Assembly (NCBI RefSeq): GCF_011634835.1
Contig: NZ_SIRP01000001.1
Location: 3,430,315-3,494,314 of the forward strand
Direction of reading: 5' to 3'
DNA: 64,000 nucleotides
Source of the DNA: Isoptericola sp. BMS4
GTDB lineage: Bacteria > Actinomycetota > Actinomycetes > Actinomycetales > Cellulomonadaceae
In this document: piece by piece, positions 23,192 through 33,517 of the stretch
Layout: every line of letters starts with the position of its first letter
How positions within the stretch are numbered: the first letter of the stretch is position 1
Notes under the pieces: generated by a model
The model's input: only the letters and a program-made list of their open reading frames with translations
Told to the model about the DNA's origin: nothing
Databases searched by the model: none
Translations under genes and position numbers: made by a program

Positions 23192-23791
23192 ATGAGCGAG
23201 CGCCCGGCCCGCACGACCTCGCCCGCAGGCGTGCGCGGCTATGCGGTGCGCGCCCTCGTTCCGCTCGTCGCCGTGGTGACGGCCGTGGCGGGCGTCGTGG
23301 TCTTCGGCGCCCTGGACTGGCTGGTCGCCGGGCTTGCGGCCGCCGCGACCTTCACGGCCCTCACGGTCGCGGCGGCGATCCCGGCAGTGCGGCTGAGCAC
23401 GTACGAGCTGCGCCTCACCCACGACGCCGACGCCGGGACGCTCGACGTCGCCCGCCGGTCGTGGGCGGGGTCACGCACCACGCGCCTGGCGGTCGAGGAC
23501 GTCGTGGCCTGGTACTACCTCGACAGCACGCAGGCGCTGACGATCGCGCGCCGGACGGGGCGGCCGCTGCGGTTCGTGCTGCACGTGCCCGCCACGTCGC
23601 GGGCCCACGGCGACTCGCCCGACCGCATGGTCGCCTGGCTCGCGGAGAGCCCGCTGGGATCCCGGCGCGACCTGGACCACGAGCGTGACGGGGACCGGCG
23701 AGCCCGCAGGCGCCTGGTCAGCGGGCTCGTGGTCGGGGTCCCCGTGCTCGGTGTCGCCCTGGCCGGAACGCTGCTGCTCGTGGCCGGTTGA
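23192..23791 (+). CDS. Membrane protein of unknown function
   Basis: The 199-residue protein has two membrane segments near residues 21-63, a soluble domain in the middle (STYELRLTHDADAGTLDVAR, VEDVVAWYYLDSTQALTIAR) and a third hydrophobic segment at the end (GLVVGVPVLGVALAGTLLL). The two-helix-plus-beta layout resembles bacterial PH-like membrane proteins, but no diagnostic motif was recognised. The following gene has a similar plan, so the two may be related or work together. Confidence 0.6.
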   Translation: MSERPARTTSPAGVRGYAVRALVPLVAVVTAVAGVVVFGALDWLVAGLAAAATFTALTVAAAIPAVRLSTYELRLTHDADAGTLDVARRSWAGSRTTRLAVEDVVAWYYLDSTQALTIARRTGRPLRFVLHVPATSRAHGDSPDRMVAWLAESPLGSRRDLDHERDGDRRARRRLVSGLVVGVPVLGVALAGTLLLVAG

Positions 23792-23832
23792 CGTCAGGAA
23801 CGGCGACGCCCGGACGCCGGTACGGTCGGGAC

Positions 23833-24324
23833 GTGCACCCGACCGAGTTCCGCGACTCCCGCCTCAAGGCCCTCGGACTCGCCGGCGTGTGCCTGGCCAC
23901 CGGGGTCACGGCTGCCATCGCGCTCCTCGGCGGGCGGCCGGGGGTGTTCGGGACGGTCCTGCTCGTCACCCTCATCGTCGTCGCGACGACGTGCCTCGTC
24001 CCGCTCCTCCTCCGGGCCGCCCGTGCGCCCGGCGTCGCCCTGGCGCTCGACCCGGAGGGGTTCACCTACCGCGGGCTCCGCGTCGGCTGGCACGAGGTCA
24101 CCGGACACACGACGCACCGCGTCTATCGCCGCGGGACCGTCGTCGTCGTGCACGTCGCGGACCCGGACGCGCTCGCGGCCCGCTGGCGGGCCGCCGGGCT
24201 GCACGCCGCCGAGCATTCGATCCGCACCTGGGGGACCCCTGTCGTGCTCGACACCGCCGGACTGGACGCGTCGCCGCGCCGCGTCGTGTCCGGCTTCGCC
24301 GAGCGCCGCCGTGTGGTGCCGTAG
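23833..24324 (+). CDS. Small membrane protein with a PH-like C-terminal domain
   Basis: The 163-residue product starts [20 protein letters not shown] after a GTG. It has two membrane segments (about 12-32 and 38-60) and a soluble beta-rich part ([18 protein letters not shown]). That order resembles the STM3941 group of PH-like membrane proteins; this is an impression, not a match. A TTG at 23788 overlapping the previous stop as TTGA is an alternative start. It follows the preceding gene by about 40 bases. Confidence 0.55.
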   Translation: MHPTEFRDSRLKALGLAGVCLATGVTAAIALLGGRPGVFGTVLLVTLIVVATTCLVPLLLRAARAPGVALALDPEGFTYRGLRVGWHEVTGHTTHRVYRRGTVVVVHVADPDALAARWRAAGLHAAEHSIRTWGTPVVLDTAGLDASPRRVVSGFAERRRVVP

Positions 24325-24360
24325 GCCGCCAGGGACAGGGGCCGGGTGCCCGGCCTGCGC

Positions 24361-24390
24361 TGGACCGCCCACGCGGCGGAGGGATACGTT
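24361..24390 (+). promoter_or_regulatory. Candidate promoter of the prp operon
   Basis: TGGACC (24361-24366) and TACGTT (24385-24390) are separated by 18 bases and end 64 bases before prpD. Both hexamers deviate from consensus, so the call rests mainly on spacing and position. Confidence 0.35.
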
Positions 24391-24454
24391 CCTTGCGCAG
24401 CCCGACCCAGGGCGGCGACGACGCCACGCACCCCGGCGGAAGGACAGCCCGCGC

Positions 24455-25972
24455 ATGATCGACCACACCGTCCGCACGTACGCCTCCGACGAGCCGCTCG
24501 CCCGCACGGACCAGCTCGCGTGGAAGATCGCCGACGTGGCGGCCGAGCAGATCGAGCCGACGCCCGAGGTCACGGACATGGTGATCAACCGGGTCATCGA
24601 CAACGCCGCGGTGGCGACGGCGTCCCTCGGCCGGGCGCCGATCCTCGCGGCGCGGGCGCAGGCCGAGGCGCATCCGGTCTCCCGCGGCGGCGACGGGTCG
24701 ACGGTGTTCGCCTCGCCGCACCGCACCAGCCCCGAGTGGGCGGCCTGGGCCAACGGGGTGGCGGTGCGCGAGCTGGACTACCACGACACCTTCCTCGCCG
24801 CGGACTACTCGCACCCGGGCGACAACATCCCGCCGGTCCTCGCCGTCGCCCAGCACCTGGGCCGCAGCGGGGCGGAGCTGCTGCGCGGGATCGTCACCGG
24901 CTACGAGATCCAGGTGGACCTGGTCAAGGGCATCTGCCTGCACGAGCACAAGATCGACCACGTGGCCCACCTCGGCCCCAGCGCGGCCGCCGGCATCGGC
25001 ACGCTGCTCGGCCTGCCCGCGGAGACGATCTACCAGGCCGTCGGGCAGGCGCTGCACACGACGACGGCCACGCGGCAGTCCCGCAAGGGCGAGATCTCCA
25101 CGTGGAAGGCCCACGCCCCGGCGTTCGCGGGCAAGATGGCCGTCGAGGCGGTGGACCGGGCCATGCGCGGCCAGACGTCCCCCAGCCCGATCTACGAGGG
25201 CTCGGACGGCGTCATCGCCTGGCTGCTGTCCGGCCCGGACGCCCGCTACACGGTGCCCCTGCCCGCCCACGGCGAGGACCGCACCGCCATCCTGGACACC
25301 TACACCAAGGAGCACTCGGCGGAGTACCAGGCGCAGGCGTGGATCGACCTCGCGCGCCGGCTCGGTACGGAGCGCCCGGAGCTGCGCGAGCCGAAGGCCG
25401 TGCGCTCGATCGTGCTGCACACCAGCCATCACACCCACCACGTGATCGGCTCGGGCTCGGGCGACCCGCAGAAGTACGACCCGACCGCCAGCCGCGAGAC
25501 CCTCGACCACTCGATCCCCTACATCTTCACCGTCGCACTGCAGGACGGCGCCTGGGACCACGTGGCCAGCTACGCGCCCGAGCGCGCCGGGCGCCCCGAC
25601 ACGGTGGAGCTGTGGCGCAAGGTCACCACGGCCGAGGACCCCGAGTGGACCCGCCGGTACCACTCCACCGAGCCCTCCGAGAAGTCGTTCGGCGGCCGGG
25701 TGGAGATCGAGCTGGCCGACGGCGAGCGGGTAATCGACCAGATCGCCGTCGCCGACGCCCACCCCCTGGGCGCCCGCCCCTTCGGGCGCGAGCAGTACGT
25801 GGCCAAGTTCCGCGCCCTCGTCGACGGCGTGCTCGCCGACGCGGAGATCGACCGGTTCCTCGACGTCGCGCAGCGTCTGCCCGAGCTGACCGCCGACGAG
25901 CTCGCCGGGCTGACCGTCACGCCCCTGGCCGACCCGCTGTCCGGGAACGCCCCCGCCCCCGGGATCTTCTGA
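24455..25972 (+). CDS. prpD: 2-methylcitrate dehydratase
   Basis: PrpD dehydrates 2-methylcitrate in the methylcitrate cycle, which oxidises propionyl-CoA to pyruvate and succinate. The 505-residue product shows MmgE/PrpD features: [49 protein letters not shown] and [27 protein letters not shown] lies ahead of ATG 24455. Genes for the next and previous steps follow on the same strand. Confidence 0.95.
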   Translation: MIDHTVRTYASDEPLARTDQLAWKIADVAAEQIEPTPEVTDMVINRVIDNAAVATASLGRAPILAARAQAEAHPVSRGGDGSTVFASPHRTSPEWAAWANGVAVRELDYHDTFLAADYSHPGDNIPPVLAVAQHLGRSGAELLRGIVTGYEIQVDLVKGICLHEHKIDHVAHLGPSAAAGIGTLLGLPAETIYQAVGQALHTTTATRQSRKGEISTWKAHAPAFAGKMAVEAVDRAMRGQTSPSPIYEGSDGVIAWLLSGPDARYTVPLPAHGEDRTAILDTYTKEHSAEYQAQAWIDLARRLGTERPELREPKAVRSIVLHTSHHTHHVIGSGSGDPQKYDPTASRETLDHSIPYIFTVALQDGAWDHVASYAPERAGRPDTVELWRKVTTAEDPEWTRRYHSTEPSEKSFGGRVEIELADGERVIDQIAVADAHPLGARPFGREQYVAKFRALVDGVLADAEIDRFLDVAQRLPELTADELAGLTVTPLADPLSGNAPAPGIF

Positions 25973-25982
25973 GAGGCCGGCG

Positions 25983-26906
25983 ATGCTCTACTCGACGACG
26001 ACCCCGGCGGCCAAGCGGGCCGCGTTCCGCGAGCGCCTGCGCTCGGACGGGCTGCTGCAGCTGCCCGGCGCCTTCAACCCCTTGGCCGCGCGCCTCGTCG
26101 CCGACAAGGGGTTCGACGGCGTGTACGTCTCGGGCGCGGTGGTCGCCGCCGACCTGGGGCTGCCCGACGTCGGGCTCACCACCTTGAGCGAGGTCGCGAC
26201 GCGGTCGGGCCAGATCGCCCGCATGACCGACCTGCCGACCCTGGTCGACGCGGACACCGGCTTCGGCGAGGCCATGAACGTGGCCCGGACGGTGCAGGCG
26301 ATGGAGGACGCCGGGGTGGCGGGACTGCACGTCGAGGACCAGGTGAACCCCAAGCGGTGCGGGCACCTCGACGGCAAGCAGGTGGTCGACGACGCCACGG
26401 CGCTGCAACGGGTGCGGGCGGCCGTCGCCGCCCGCCGCGACGAGAACCTGCTGATCATGGCGCGCACGGACATCCGCGCCGTCGCGGGGCTGGACGCGGC
26501 GATCGACCGGGCGAAGGCGCTCGTGGACGCCGGCGCGGACGCGATCTTCCCGGAGGCCATGTCCGACCTGACCGAGTTCGAGGCGGTCGCGAACGCCGTG
26601 GACGTGCCCGTGCTGGCCAACATGACCGAGTTCGGCAAGTCCGAGCTGTTCACGGCGCGGCAGCTCTCCGACGCCGGCGTCGCCATGGTGATCTACCCGG
26701 TCTCGCTGCTGCGGGTCGCGATGGGCGCCGCAGAGCGCGCCCTCGACACGCTGCGCGCCGAGGGCACGCTCGCCGCCGAGGTGCCGGGCATGCAGACACG
26801 GGCGAGGCTGTACGAGCTCGTGGACTACGCGGGGTACGGCACGTTCGACGCCGGCGTGTACGACTTCTCCCTCGAGAACCACCACCACACCGACCCGATC
26901 CTCTGA
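25983..26906 (+). CDS. prpB: 2-methylisocitrate lyase
   Basis: PrpB cleaves 2-methylisocitrate to pyruvate and succinate. The 307-residue protein belongs to the isocitrate lyase/PEP mutase superfamily: GFDGVYVSGAVVA, TLVDADTGFG (metal-binding Asp residues) and the signature K-R-C-G-H at 124-128 with catalytic Cys126. It starts 10 bases after prpD. Confidence 0.95.
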   Translation: MLYSTTTPAAKRAAFRERLRSDGLLQLPGAFNPLAARLVADKGFDGVYVSGAVVAADLGLPDVGLTTLSEVATRSGQIARMTDLPTLVDADTGFGEAMNVARTVQAMEDAGVAGLHVEDQVNPKRCGHLDGKQVVDDATALQRVRAAVAARRDENLLIMARTDIRAVAGLDAAIDRAKALVDAGADAIFPEAMSDLTEFEAVANAVDVPVLANMTEFGKSELFTARQLSDAGVAMVIYPVSLLRVAMGAAERALDTLRAEGTLAAEVPGMQTRARLYELVDYAGYGTFDAGVYDFSLENHHHTDPIL

Positions 26907-26973
26907 CCGACCGACCCGTCCGACGTCGTCCGTCACCGTCCGTCACCGTCCGACATGGCGCGAAGGAGCAACC

Positions 26974-28140
<1,167 letters not shown>

Positions 28141-28204
28141 GCACGGCTGACCGGCGCTGAGCAGGCGCGCCCCGGCACACCGGCGGCGGACTAGGCTCGA
28201 CGGC

Positions 28205-28831
28205 ATGTCTGCCGACTACTCCGACTTCGAGTTCGAGCGCCGGTTCCTGGTGCGGGACCTGCCCGAGCCCCTGCGCGACGCGCCGTCGCTCATCGTGCAG
28301 TCGTACTACCTGGCCGACGGCGGCTACGCGCTGCGGGTGCGGGTGCAGGCCACCGGCGTCGAGGCGCGGCTCGCGCCGGACAGCGACGCGCGCGAGGTGC
28401 TCGACTACTACCGCTCGCAGGTCGACTTCGCGGCGGTCACGGTCAAGGGACCGTCGGCGGGCGGCACGCGGTACGAGGCCGAGCGGCAGCTGGACCCGCT
28501 GGTCGGCGTCGAGCTGGTGCGCCGCGGCGGCGCCCAGGTGCTGAAGACCCGCTACGCGGCGTGGCTGGGGGCGGACGGCTGGTCGATCGACGTCTTCGGC
28601 GGCACCAACCACCCGCTGATCGTGGCCGAGTGCGAGCGCTCCGGCCCGGTCACCGACCTGCAGATCCCGGACTTCTGCGTCACCGAGCTCACCGACGACC
28701 GCCGGTTCTCCAACGAGTCCCTGGCCTTCGACCCCTACCGCGGCTGGGCGGCGTCCTACGCGGCCGAGCTCGCGACGGCCGGCCCCCACTTCCGCGACGA
28801 CTTCGGCGGCAACACGACCATCACGACCTGA
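28205..28831 (+). CDS. CYTH domain protein (triphosphate tunnel metalloenzyme fold)
   Basis: The 208-residue protein opens with FEFERRFLV, the ExExK-like start of the CYTH fold, and carries alternating charged strands (YALRVRVQATGVEARL, AAVTVKGPSAGGTRYEAERQ, LIVAECER). Family members hydrolyse inorganic triphosphate or nucleoside triphosphates, or make cAMP; the substrate here is unknown. It follows the prp operon by 64 bases and could be cotranscribed. Confidence 0.85.
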   Translation: MSADYSDFEFERRFLVRDLPEPLRDAPSLIVQSYYLADGGYALRVRVQATGVEARLAPDSDAREVLDYYRSQVDFAAVTVKGPSAGGTRYEAERQLDPLVGVELVRRGGAQVLKTRYAAWLGADGWSIDVFGGTNHPLIVAECERSGPVTDLQIPDFCVTELTDDRRFSNESLAFDPYRGWAASYAAELATAGPHFRDDFGGNTTITT

Positions 28832-28994
28832 CCGGCGGCCTCCGCGCCGTCGCCACCGACCGACCAGGGTGCCGAGGAGCTCGACCGCGATGTCCGATGA
28901 AGCAGGCGGGCCGCGGACGAGGGCAGATGCGGAGACCGGCCGATCCTCGTCGCGAGGTTGGCGGGCCTGGCGGAGGCACGAGCGGGAGATGCAC

Positions 28995-29070
28995 GAGAGC
29001 GGGAGGGTCGTATCTCTCCCGAAGTGGAGCGCCCCCCCGGGGCGCGTGAACGCGACCGCGCGAAGGACCC
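28995..29070. repeat. Palindromic element, degenerate copy 1
   Basis: The core CTCCCGAAGTGGAG (29016-29029), a GC hairpin (GCGCCCC at 29029-29035 with GGGGCGC at 29039-29045) and GTGAACGCG (29046-29054) match the element at 63703-63802. The right flank shares 17 of 20 bases with that copy. The left flank starts the same way (GAGAGCGGG) but then lacks most of the arm. The whole 28832-29112 gap holds no supported gene. Confidence 0.7.
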
Positions 29071-29112
29071 GGACCTCCCCGCGGGCCGCGACCAAGGACC
29101 ACGAGCAGCAGC

Positions 29113-29988
29113 TCAGTGCCAGTACGAGACCTCTTCGACCCCGGGCCGGTACTCGAAGTGCCAGGGCTCGTAGTTGCCCATGCCGCCGCGCTGGGCCCAC
29201 GGCGGGTTCTCCCACCCGTAGGCGGGCCCGTTCTCCCAGAGCCACCCGTAGACCTCGCTGGAGCTGTACTCCTTGCCGCACAGGTCGATGGCCAGCCCCC
29301 AGCCGTGCATGGAGGTGCCGGGCGTGGCGGCGAGGTACCCGCGGCTCGCCTTCACGGCGTACTGGGAGTCCAGCGACCGGTAGCTGTCCACGAGGCACAG
29401 GTCGCGGCCGAACCGCGCACGGAAGGCCTCGTTGAGCGCGCTGAGCGCGACGGCGGCGTCGGCGCGGAGCTCCTCGCCGGACTGCCAGAGGTCGCACCGG
29501 GAGTGGTCGGCGAGGCGGCCGTTGGTGCCGTCGATGGGCGCGTCGGGGTCGCAGTCGGGCAGCGGCCCGCGTTCGGAGGACCGGCTGGCGGCGGACGCCT
29601 CGACGCGGGCGTCGCGGGGGGCGGCGGCGATGGACTCGGAGGTGCGGGGGGTGTCCACCCCGGCACGCAGCAGCGCGAGGGTGGACGGCCCGCTGGACGC
29701 GGTGTCGAGGTCGAACGGGGAGGCCTCGTCGCCCTGGGCGTCGGTGGTCAGCGGCACGGCGATGGTCGCCGCGGCGAGGGAGCCGAGCACGGCGACCCGG
29801 GTGACCCACGCGGGTGCGGGGGGTGCGGAGTGCCGGCCACCCTGCCGGGAGGAGGAGCGCGGGGCGGGCCCGGCGGCCGTCGTCGTCCGTCGACGGGGTT
29901 TCTTGCCGGACCTCGCGAGCTCTGCCTCGCGGAGTGCCCGGCGCGAGGGGAGCTCGGACGGGTCACCGTGCGCCGTCGACTGCACCAC
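29113..29988 (-). CDS. D-alanyl-D-alanine carboxypeptidase, VanY-like (M15)
   Basis: The 291-residue product has a basic cytoplasmic N-terminus (1-60), one membrane anchor (61-80), a low-complexity linker and an extracellular M15B domain. The zinc and catalytic residues are visible: SMHGWGLAID with His228 and Asp235, and EPWHFEY with Glu274 and His277. It should trim peptidoglycan stem peptides. GTG 29988 has GGAGG four bases upstream. Confidence 0.9.
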   Translation of the reverse strand: MVQSTAHGDPSELPSRRALREAELARSGKKPRRRTTTAAGPAPRSSSRQGGRHSAPPAPAWVTRVAVLGSLAAATIAVPLTTDAQGDEASPFDLDTASSGPSTLALLRAGVDTPRTSESIAAAPRDARVEASAASRSSERGPLPDCDPDAPIDGTNGRLADHSRCDLWQSGEELRADAAVALSALNEAFRARFGRDLCLVDSYRSLDSQYAVKASRGYLAATPGTSMHGWGLAIDLCGKEYSSSEVYGWLWENGPAYGWENPPWAQRGGMGNYEPWHFEYRPGVEEVSYWH

Positions 29989-30004
29989 ACCTCCGTGTCG
30001 TCGT

Positions 30005-30027
30005 CGTGCGGCCGCCCCGGCCGCACG
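30005..30027 (-). other. GC hairpin in the vanY-like leader
   Basis: Nine-bp arms CGTGCGGCC/GGCCGCACG (30005-30013 and 30019-30027) lie 16 bases upstream of the vanY-like start. A stem this close to the ribosome binding site could affect translation. No riboswitch consensus was recognised around it. Confidence 0.45.
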
Positions 30028-30100
30028 GTTCTCCCCGTGCTTGAGCTGTCCGGACCGGTCGTGGCGCCGTCTGCGCAGCGGTGACCGATCCTGTCACGGC

Positions 30101-30129
30101 ACCATAACGGTGACGGACGCCACGGCCAA
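30101..30129 (-). promoter_or_regulatory. Promoter of the vanY-like gene
   Basis: On the minus strand TTGGCC (30124-30129) and TATGGT (30101-30106) are 17 bases apart, a good match to the main sigma factor in form and spacing. Transcription would start near 30095 and give a leader of about 105 bases that includes the GC hairpin. Confidence 0.5.
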
Positions 30130-30179
30130 GCCCGGTTCGCCGATTTTGCGCGAATCGTGGCCCTGGCGCCCCTCGGCCG

Positions 30180-31220
30180 CTACCGCCGCCGCTGCATGGC
30201 GTCGCGCACCTCCCCCACGAGCTCTTCGAGGATGTCCTCGAGGAACACGACGCCGCGCACGCCGTCGGCGTCCTCGACGCGGGCGACGTGGGCGCCGGAG
30301 CGCTGCATCGCGCGCAGGGCGTCCTCCACCTCGTCGTGCGGGCGCACCGACGCGAGCGCGCGGACGCGCCAGGAGGGCACCGGCTCCGCGCGGTCCCCGT
30401 TGCTCGCGTACAGCACGTCCTTGAGGTGCAGGTAGCCGAGGAACGGTCCGTCGCCGTCGGCGCGGACCGGGAACCTGCTGAAGCCGGTGCGGGCCACCAG
30501 GTGCTCGACGTCGTCGGGCGTGACGCCGGGGGCGACGGTCACGAGGTCCTCGGGCGGGACCATGACGTCGGCGGCGGTGCGCTCGGAGAACTCGATGGCG
30601 CCCGTGAGCAGGCCCTGCTCGTCGTGCAGCACGCCCTCCGCCTGCGAGTGCTCGACGATGGAGGCCACCTCCTCGGCGGTGAAGGCCGAGGCGACCTCGT
30701 CGCGGGGCTCGACGCCGGTCAGCCTGACCGCGTGGTTCGCGATCCAGTTCAGCACGGCGATGACGGGACGGACCACGCGCGCCACCAGCACCAGGGGCGG
30801 GGCGAACCACAGCGCCGCGGCCTCAGGGCCGGCGACCGCGAGGTTCTTGGGGACCATCTCCCCCAGCACGACGTGCAGGTATACGACGACGGCGAGCGCG
30901 ATGACGAGCGCGACGGGGTGCACGAGCTGCTCCGGCAGGCCCAGGGCCGCGAACGGCGGCTCCAGCAGGTGTGCGAGCGCGGGCTCCGCGACGATGCCGA
31001 GGCCGGTGGAGCAGACGGTCACACCGAGCTGCGCGCACGCGAGCATGAGGGAGACGTGCTCCATGGCCCACAGGACGGTCTGGGCCCGCCGCTCCCCCGC
31101 CTCGGCCCGTGGCTCGATGGAGGACCGCCGGGCGGAGATGACGGCGAACTCGGCGCCGACGAAGAAGGCGTTGCCGGCCAGGAGCAGCAGGCCGATCAGC
31201 AGGGCGGTGGCGTTGCTCAT
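30180..31220 (-). CDS. CNNM/CBS-pair membrane protein, short form
   Basis: The 346-residue protein has an N-terminal CNNM membrane domain (about 1-170, with NAFFVGAEFAVISARRSS and VLGEMVPKNLAVAGPE) and two CBS domains (about 205-335, MVPPEDLVTVAPG, SRFPVRADGDGPFLGYLHLK). The C-terminal CorC/HlyC domain of its neighbour is missing. CNNM proteins are implicated in magnesium and cobalt transport; older names call them hemolysins. Its ATG overlaps the upstream stop as ATGA, so the two are likely a heteromeric pair. Confidence 0.88.
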   Translation of the reverse strand: MSNATALLIGLLLLAGNAFFVGAEFAVISARRSSIEPRAEAGERRAQTVLWAMEHVSLMLACAQLGVTVCSTGLGIVAEPALAHLLEPPFAALGLPEQLVHPVALVIALAVVVYLHVVLGEMVPKNLAVAGPEAAALWFAPPLVLVARVVRPVIAVLNWIANHAVRLTGVEPRDEVASAFTAEEVASIVEHSQAEGVLHDEQGLLTGAIEFSERTAADVMVPPEDLVTVAPGVTPDDVEHLVARTGFSRFPVRADGDGPFLGYLHLKDVLYASNGDRAEPVPSWRVRALASVRPHDEVEDALRAMQRSGAHVARVEDADGVRGVVFLEDILEELVGEVRDAMQRRR

Positions 31221-32551
31221 CGCGCCACCTCCGTGACCCGGACCCGCTCGACGCGACGGGAGTCCATCGCCTCGACGCGCAGCCGCACGTCGTCGACCTC
31301 GACCTCGTCGCCCACGACGGGCAGGCGGCCGAGCACCGACATCACGAGGCCGCCCAGCGTCTCGTAGGCCGGCCCCTCGGGCACGACGACACCGGTGCGC
31401 TCGGTGAGCTCGTCGGGCCGCAGCACGCCGGGCACGACCCACGAGCCGTCCGCCCCGCGCACCGCACCGGCGCGGCGGGGGTCGTGCTCGTCGGCGACGT
31501 CGCCGACGAGCTCCTCGACGACGTCCTCGAGCGTCACGATGCCGGACGTCCCGCCGTACTCGTCGACGACGACCGCCATCTGCAGCCCGAGGCCGCGCAG
31601 CTCGACCAGCAGCGGGCCCAGCCGCACGGTCTCCGGGACGCGGGGCGCGTCGACCATGAGCGCCGCCGCGGGGACCTCCGCGCGGCGCTCGTACGGGACG
31701 CCGACGGCCCGGCGAAGGTGGACCAGCCCGACGACGTCGTCCCGGTCGTCCCCGATGACGGGGAACCGGGAGTGCCCGGTGCGGCGCGCGAGCGCCATGA
31801 CGTCCTCGGCGGTGGTGTCCCGCTCGACGACGGCCATGCGCAGGCGGTCGGTCATGACGTCGCGCGCCGCCAGCTCGTCGAGCTGGAGCGAGTTCGCCAG
31901 GAGGGTCGCCACGGACTGCTCGAGCGTGCCCTCCTCGGCGGATCGCCGCACCAGGGACGCGAGCTCGGAGGCCGAGCGGGCGCCGGAGAGCTCCTCGCGC
32001 GGCTCGACGCCCATGCGGCGCAGCAGCGCGTTCGCCGAGCCGTTCAGCACGGTGATCAGGGGGCGGAACAGCAGCGTGAAGACGCGCTGCACCGGGACGG
32101 CGAGCCGTGCCGTGGCGTGCGGCGCGGACAGCGCGAAGTTCTTGGGGATCAGCTCGCCGAAGAGCATCGAGAAGGCGTTGACGACCACGAGGGCGAGCAC
32201 GACGGCGAGGGCCCCGGCGACGCCCTGCCCGAGCGGGCTGCCCGCGAACGCGTCGGAGAACAACGACAGGAGCGCCGGCTGGGCGGTGTAGCCCAGGAGG
32301 ATGGTGGTGACGGTGATGCCGACCTGCGCCGAGCTCAGCTCGGTGGACAGGTGCTTCAGCCCGGCACGGACGGAACGGTCCCGGCGATCGGGGCCCCGCC
32401 CGCCGCCGGGCCCCGGACTGTCACCCTCCTCGTCGTCGGCGCCGAGCACCGCGGGGTCGAGCGTCACCAGGGAGAACTCGCTCGCGACGAAGACGGCCGT
32501 CCCGGCGGTGAGCACGACGCCGAGCGCGAGCATGGCGACGTCGCCTAGCAT
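31217..32551 (-). CDS. CNNM/CBS-pair protein with CorC domain
   Basis: The 444-residue product has a CNNM domain with several membrane segments and an inserted acidic Gly/Pro/Arg loop (about 40-62), then a CBS pair (RDVMTDRLRMAVVERDTT, HSRFPVIGDDRDDVVGLVHL) and a C-terminal CorC/HlyC domain starting at GSWVVPGVLRPDELTERTG. GGGAG lies ahead of ATG 32551. Paired CNNM genes are common in actinobacteria (for example Rv1841c/Rv1842c). It is divergent from the response regulator across 206 bases. Confidence 0.9.
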   Translation of the reverse strand: MLGDVAMLALGVVLTAGTAVFVASEFSLVTLDPAVLGADDEEGDSPGPGGGRGPDRRDRSVRAGLKHLSTELSSAQVGITVTTILLGYTAQPALLSLFSDAFAGSPLGQGVAGALAVVLALVVVNAFSMLFGELIPKNFALSAPHATARLAVPVQRVFTLLFRPLITVLNGSANALLRRMGVEPREELSGARSASELASLVRRSAEEGTLEQSVATLLANSLQLDELAARDVMTDRLRMAVVERDTTAEDVMALARRTGHSRFPVIGDDRDDVVGLVHLRRAVGVPYERRAEVPAAALMVDAPRVPETVRLGPLLVELRGLGLQMAVVVDEYGGTSGIVTLEDVVEELVGDVADEHDPRRAGAVRGADGSWVVPGVLRPDELTERTGVVVPEGPAYETLGGLVMSVLGRLPVVGDEVEVDDVRLRVEAMDSRRVERVRVTEVAR

Positions 32552-32757
32552 GTGCGCTCCCGCAGGTCGGCGCCGGTGCGACCGGCGGACGGCGGTTCCG
32601 GCACCGGGCCGGCGGGTCTGCTCTCGTCCAGGTCGTCTGGAGGCTCTGTCGGCAGCTCTGTGTGCATGGTGCCCTCGATGGTATCGGGGCGCCCCGGGCG
32701 CGGCGCGGACAGCGTGTACACAGCGCACTACCAGTCTCGGCGTGCAAGATGGAGTCC

Positions 32758-33516
32758 ATGACCACCGCGACCCCTCCGAGCAGCCCGGGCGGCGGCCCGA
32801 CGAGCCCGAGCCCGTCGGGACAGCCGAACGCCACCGTGCTCGTCGTCGAGGACGAGCCCGCGATCGCCGCCGCCATCGCGCAACGACTCTCCGCCGAGGG
32901 GTGGCGCGTCGAGGTCGCGCGCGACGGCCTCGCCGGGGTCGACGCGGCCACCCGGCTGCAGCCGGACGCCATCGTCCTGGACGTCATGCTGCCGGGCATC
33001 GACGGCCTCGAGGTGACCCGGCGCATCCAGGCCGAGACCCCGATCCCGATCCTCATGCTCACGGCACGCGACGACGAGACCGACATGCTGGTCGGCCTCG
33101 GCGTGGGCGCGGACGACTACATGACCAAGCCGTTCTCGATGCGCGAGCTCGTCGCCCGCGTCAAGGCGCTGCTGCGACGCGTCGAGCGCGCGGCCCAGGC
33201 CGCCGCCACGGTCCCCGCCGACCCGCCGATGACGATGGGCGACGTGTCCATCGACCGCGCCCAGCGGCGCGTGCACCGCGGCGGTGAGGAGGTGCACCTC
33301 ACGCCGACCGAGTTCGAGCTGCTGGTCATGCTCGCGAGCGCCCCCAAGACCGTGCAGACCCGCGAGAAGCTCCTCGCCGAGGTGTGGGACTGGGCGGACG
33401 CCAGCGGGACCCGGACTGTCGACTCGCACATCAAGGCGCTGCGCCGCAAGCTCGGGCCCGACCTCATCCGCACCGTGCACGGTGTCGGGTACGCCTTCGA
33501 ACCGCCGGCGGACTGA
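32758..33516 (+). CDS. OmpR-family response regulator
   Basis: The 252-residue product has a Pro/Ser/Gly-rich N-terminus (1-24), a receiver domain (about 26-140; acidic pocket EDE, phospho-acceptor Asp75 in AIVLDVMLPG, Lys in MTKPFS) and a winged-helix DNA-binding domain (TPTEFELLVMLAS, RTVDSHIKALRRKLG, TVHGVGYAF). ATG 32758 follows GGAG closely; ATG 32749 is an alternative. The kinase gene starts one base after its stop. The signal is unknown. Confidence 0.93.
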   Translation: MTTATPPSSPGGGPTSPSPSGQPNATVLVVEDEPAIAAAIAQRLSAEGWRVEVARDGLAGVDAATRLQPDAIVLDVMLPGIDGLEVTRRIQAETPIPILMLTARDDETDMLVGLGVGADDYMTKPFSMRELVARVKALLRRVERAAQAAATVPADPPMTMGDVSIDRAQRRVHRGGEEVHLTPTEFELLVMLASAPKTVQTREKLLAEVWDWADASGTRTVDSHIKALRRKLGPDLIRTVHGVGYAFEPPAD

Positions 33517-33517
33517 C

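Noticed and set aside
29989-30100. Possible cyclic-di-AMP (ydaO) riboswitch before the vanY-like gene
   Set aside because: Cell-wall hydrolase leaders in actinobacteria often carry it, but the conserved ydaO blocks are not present; only a GC hairpin and a normal promoter were seen.
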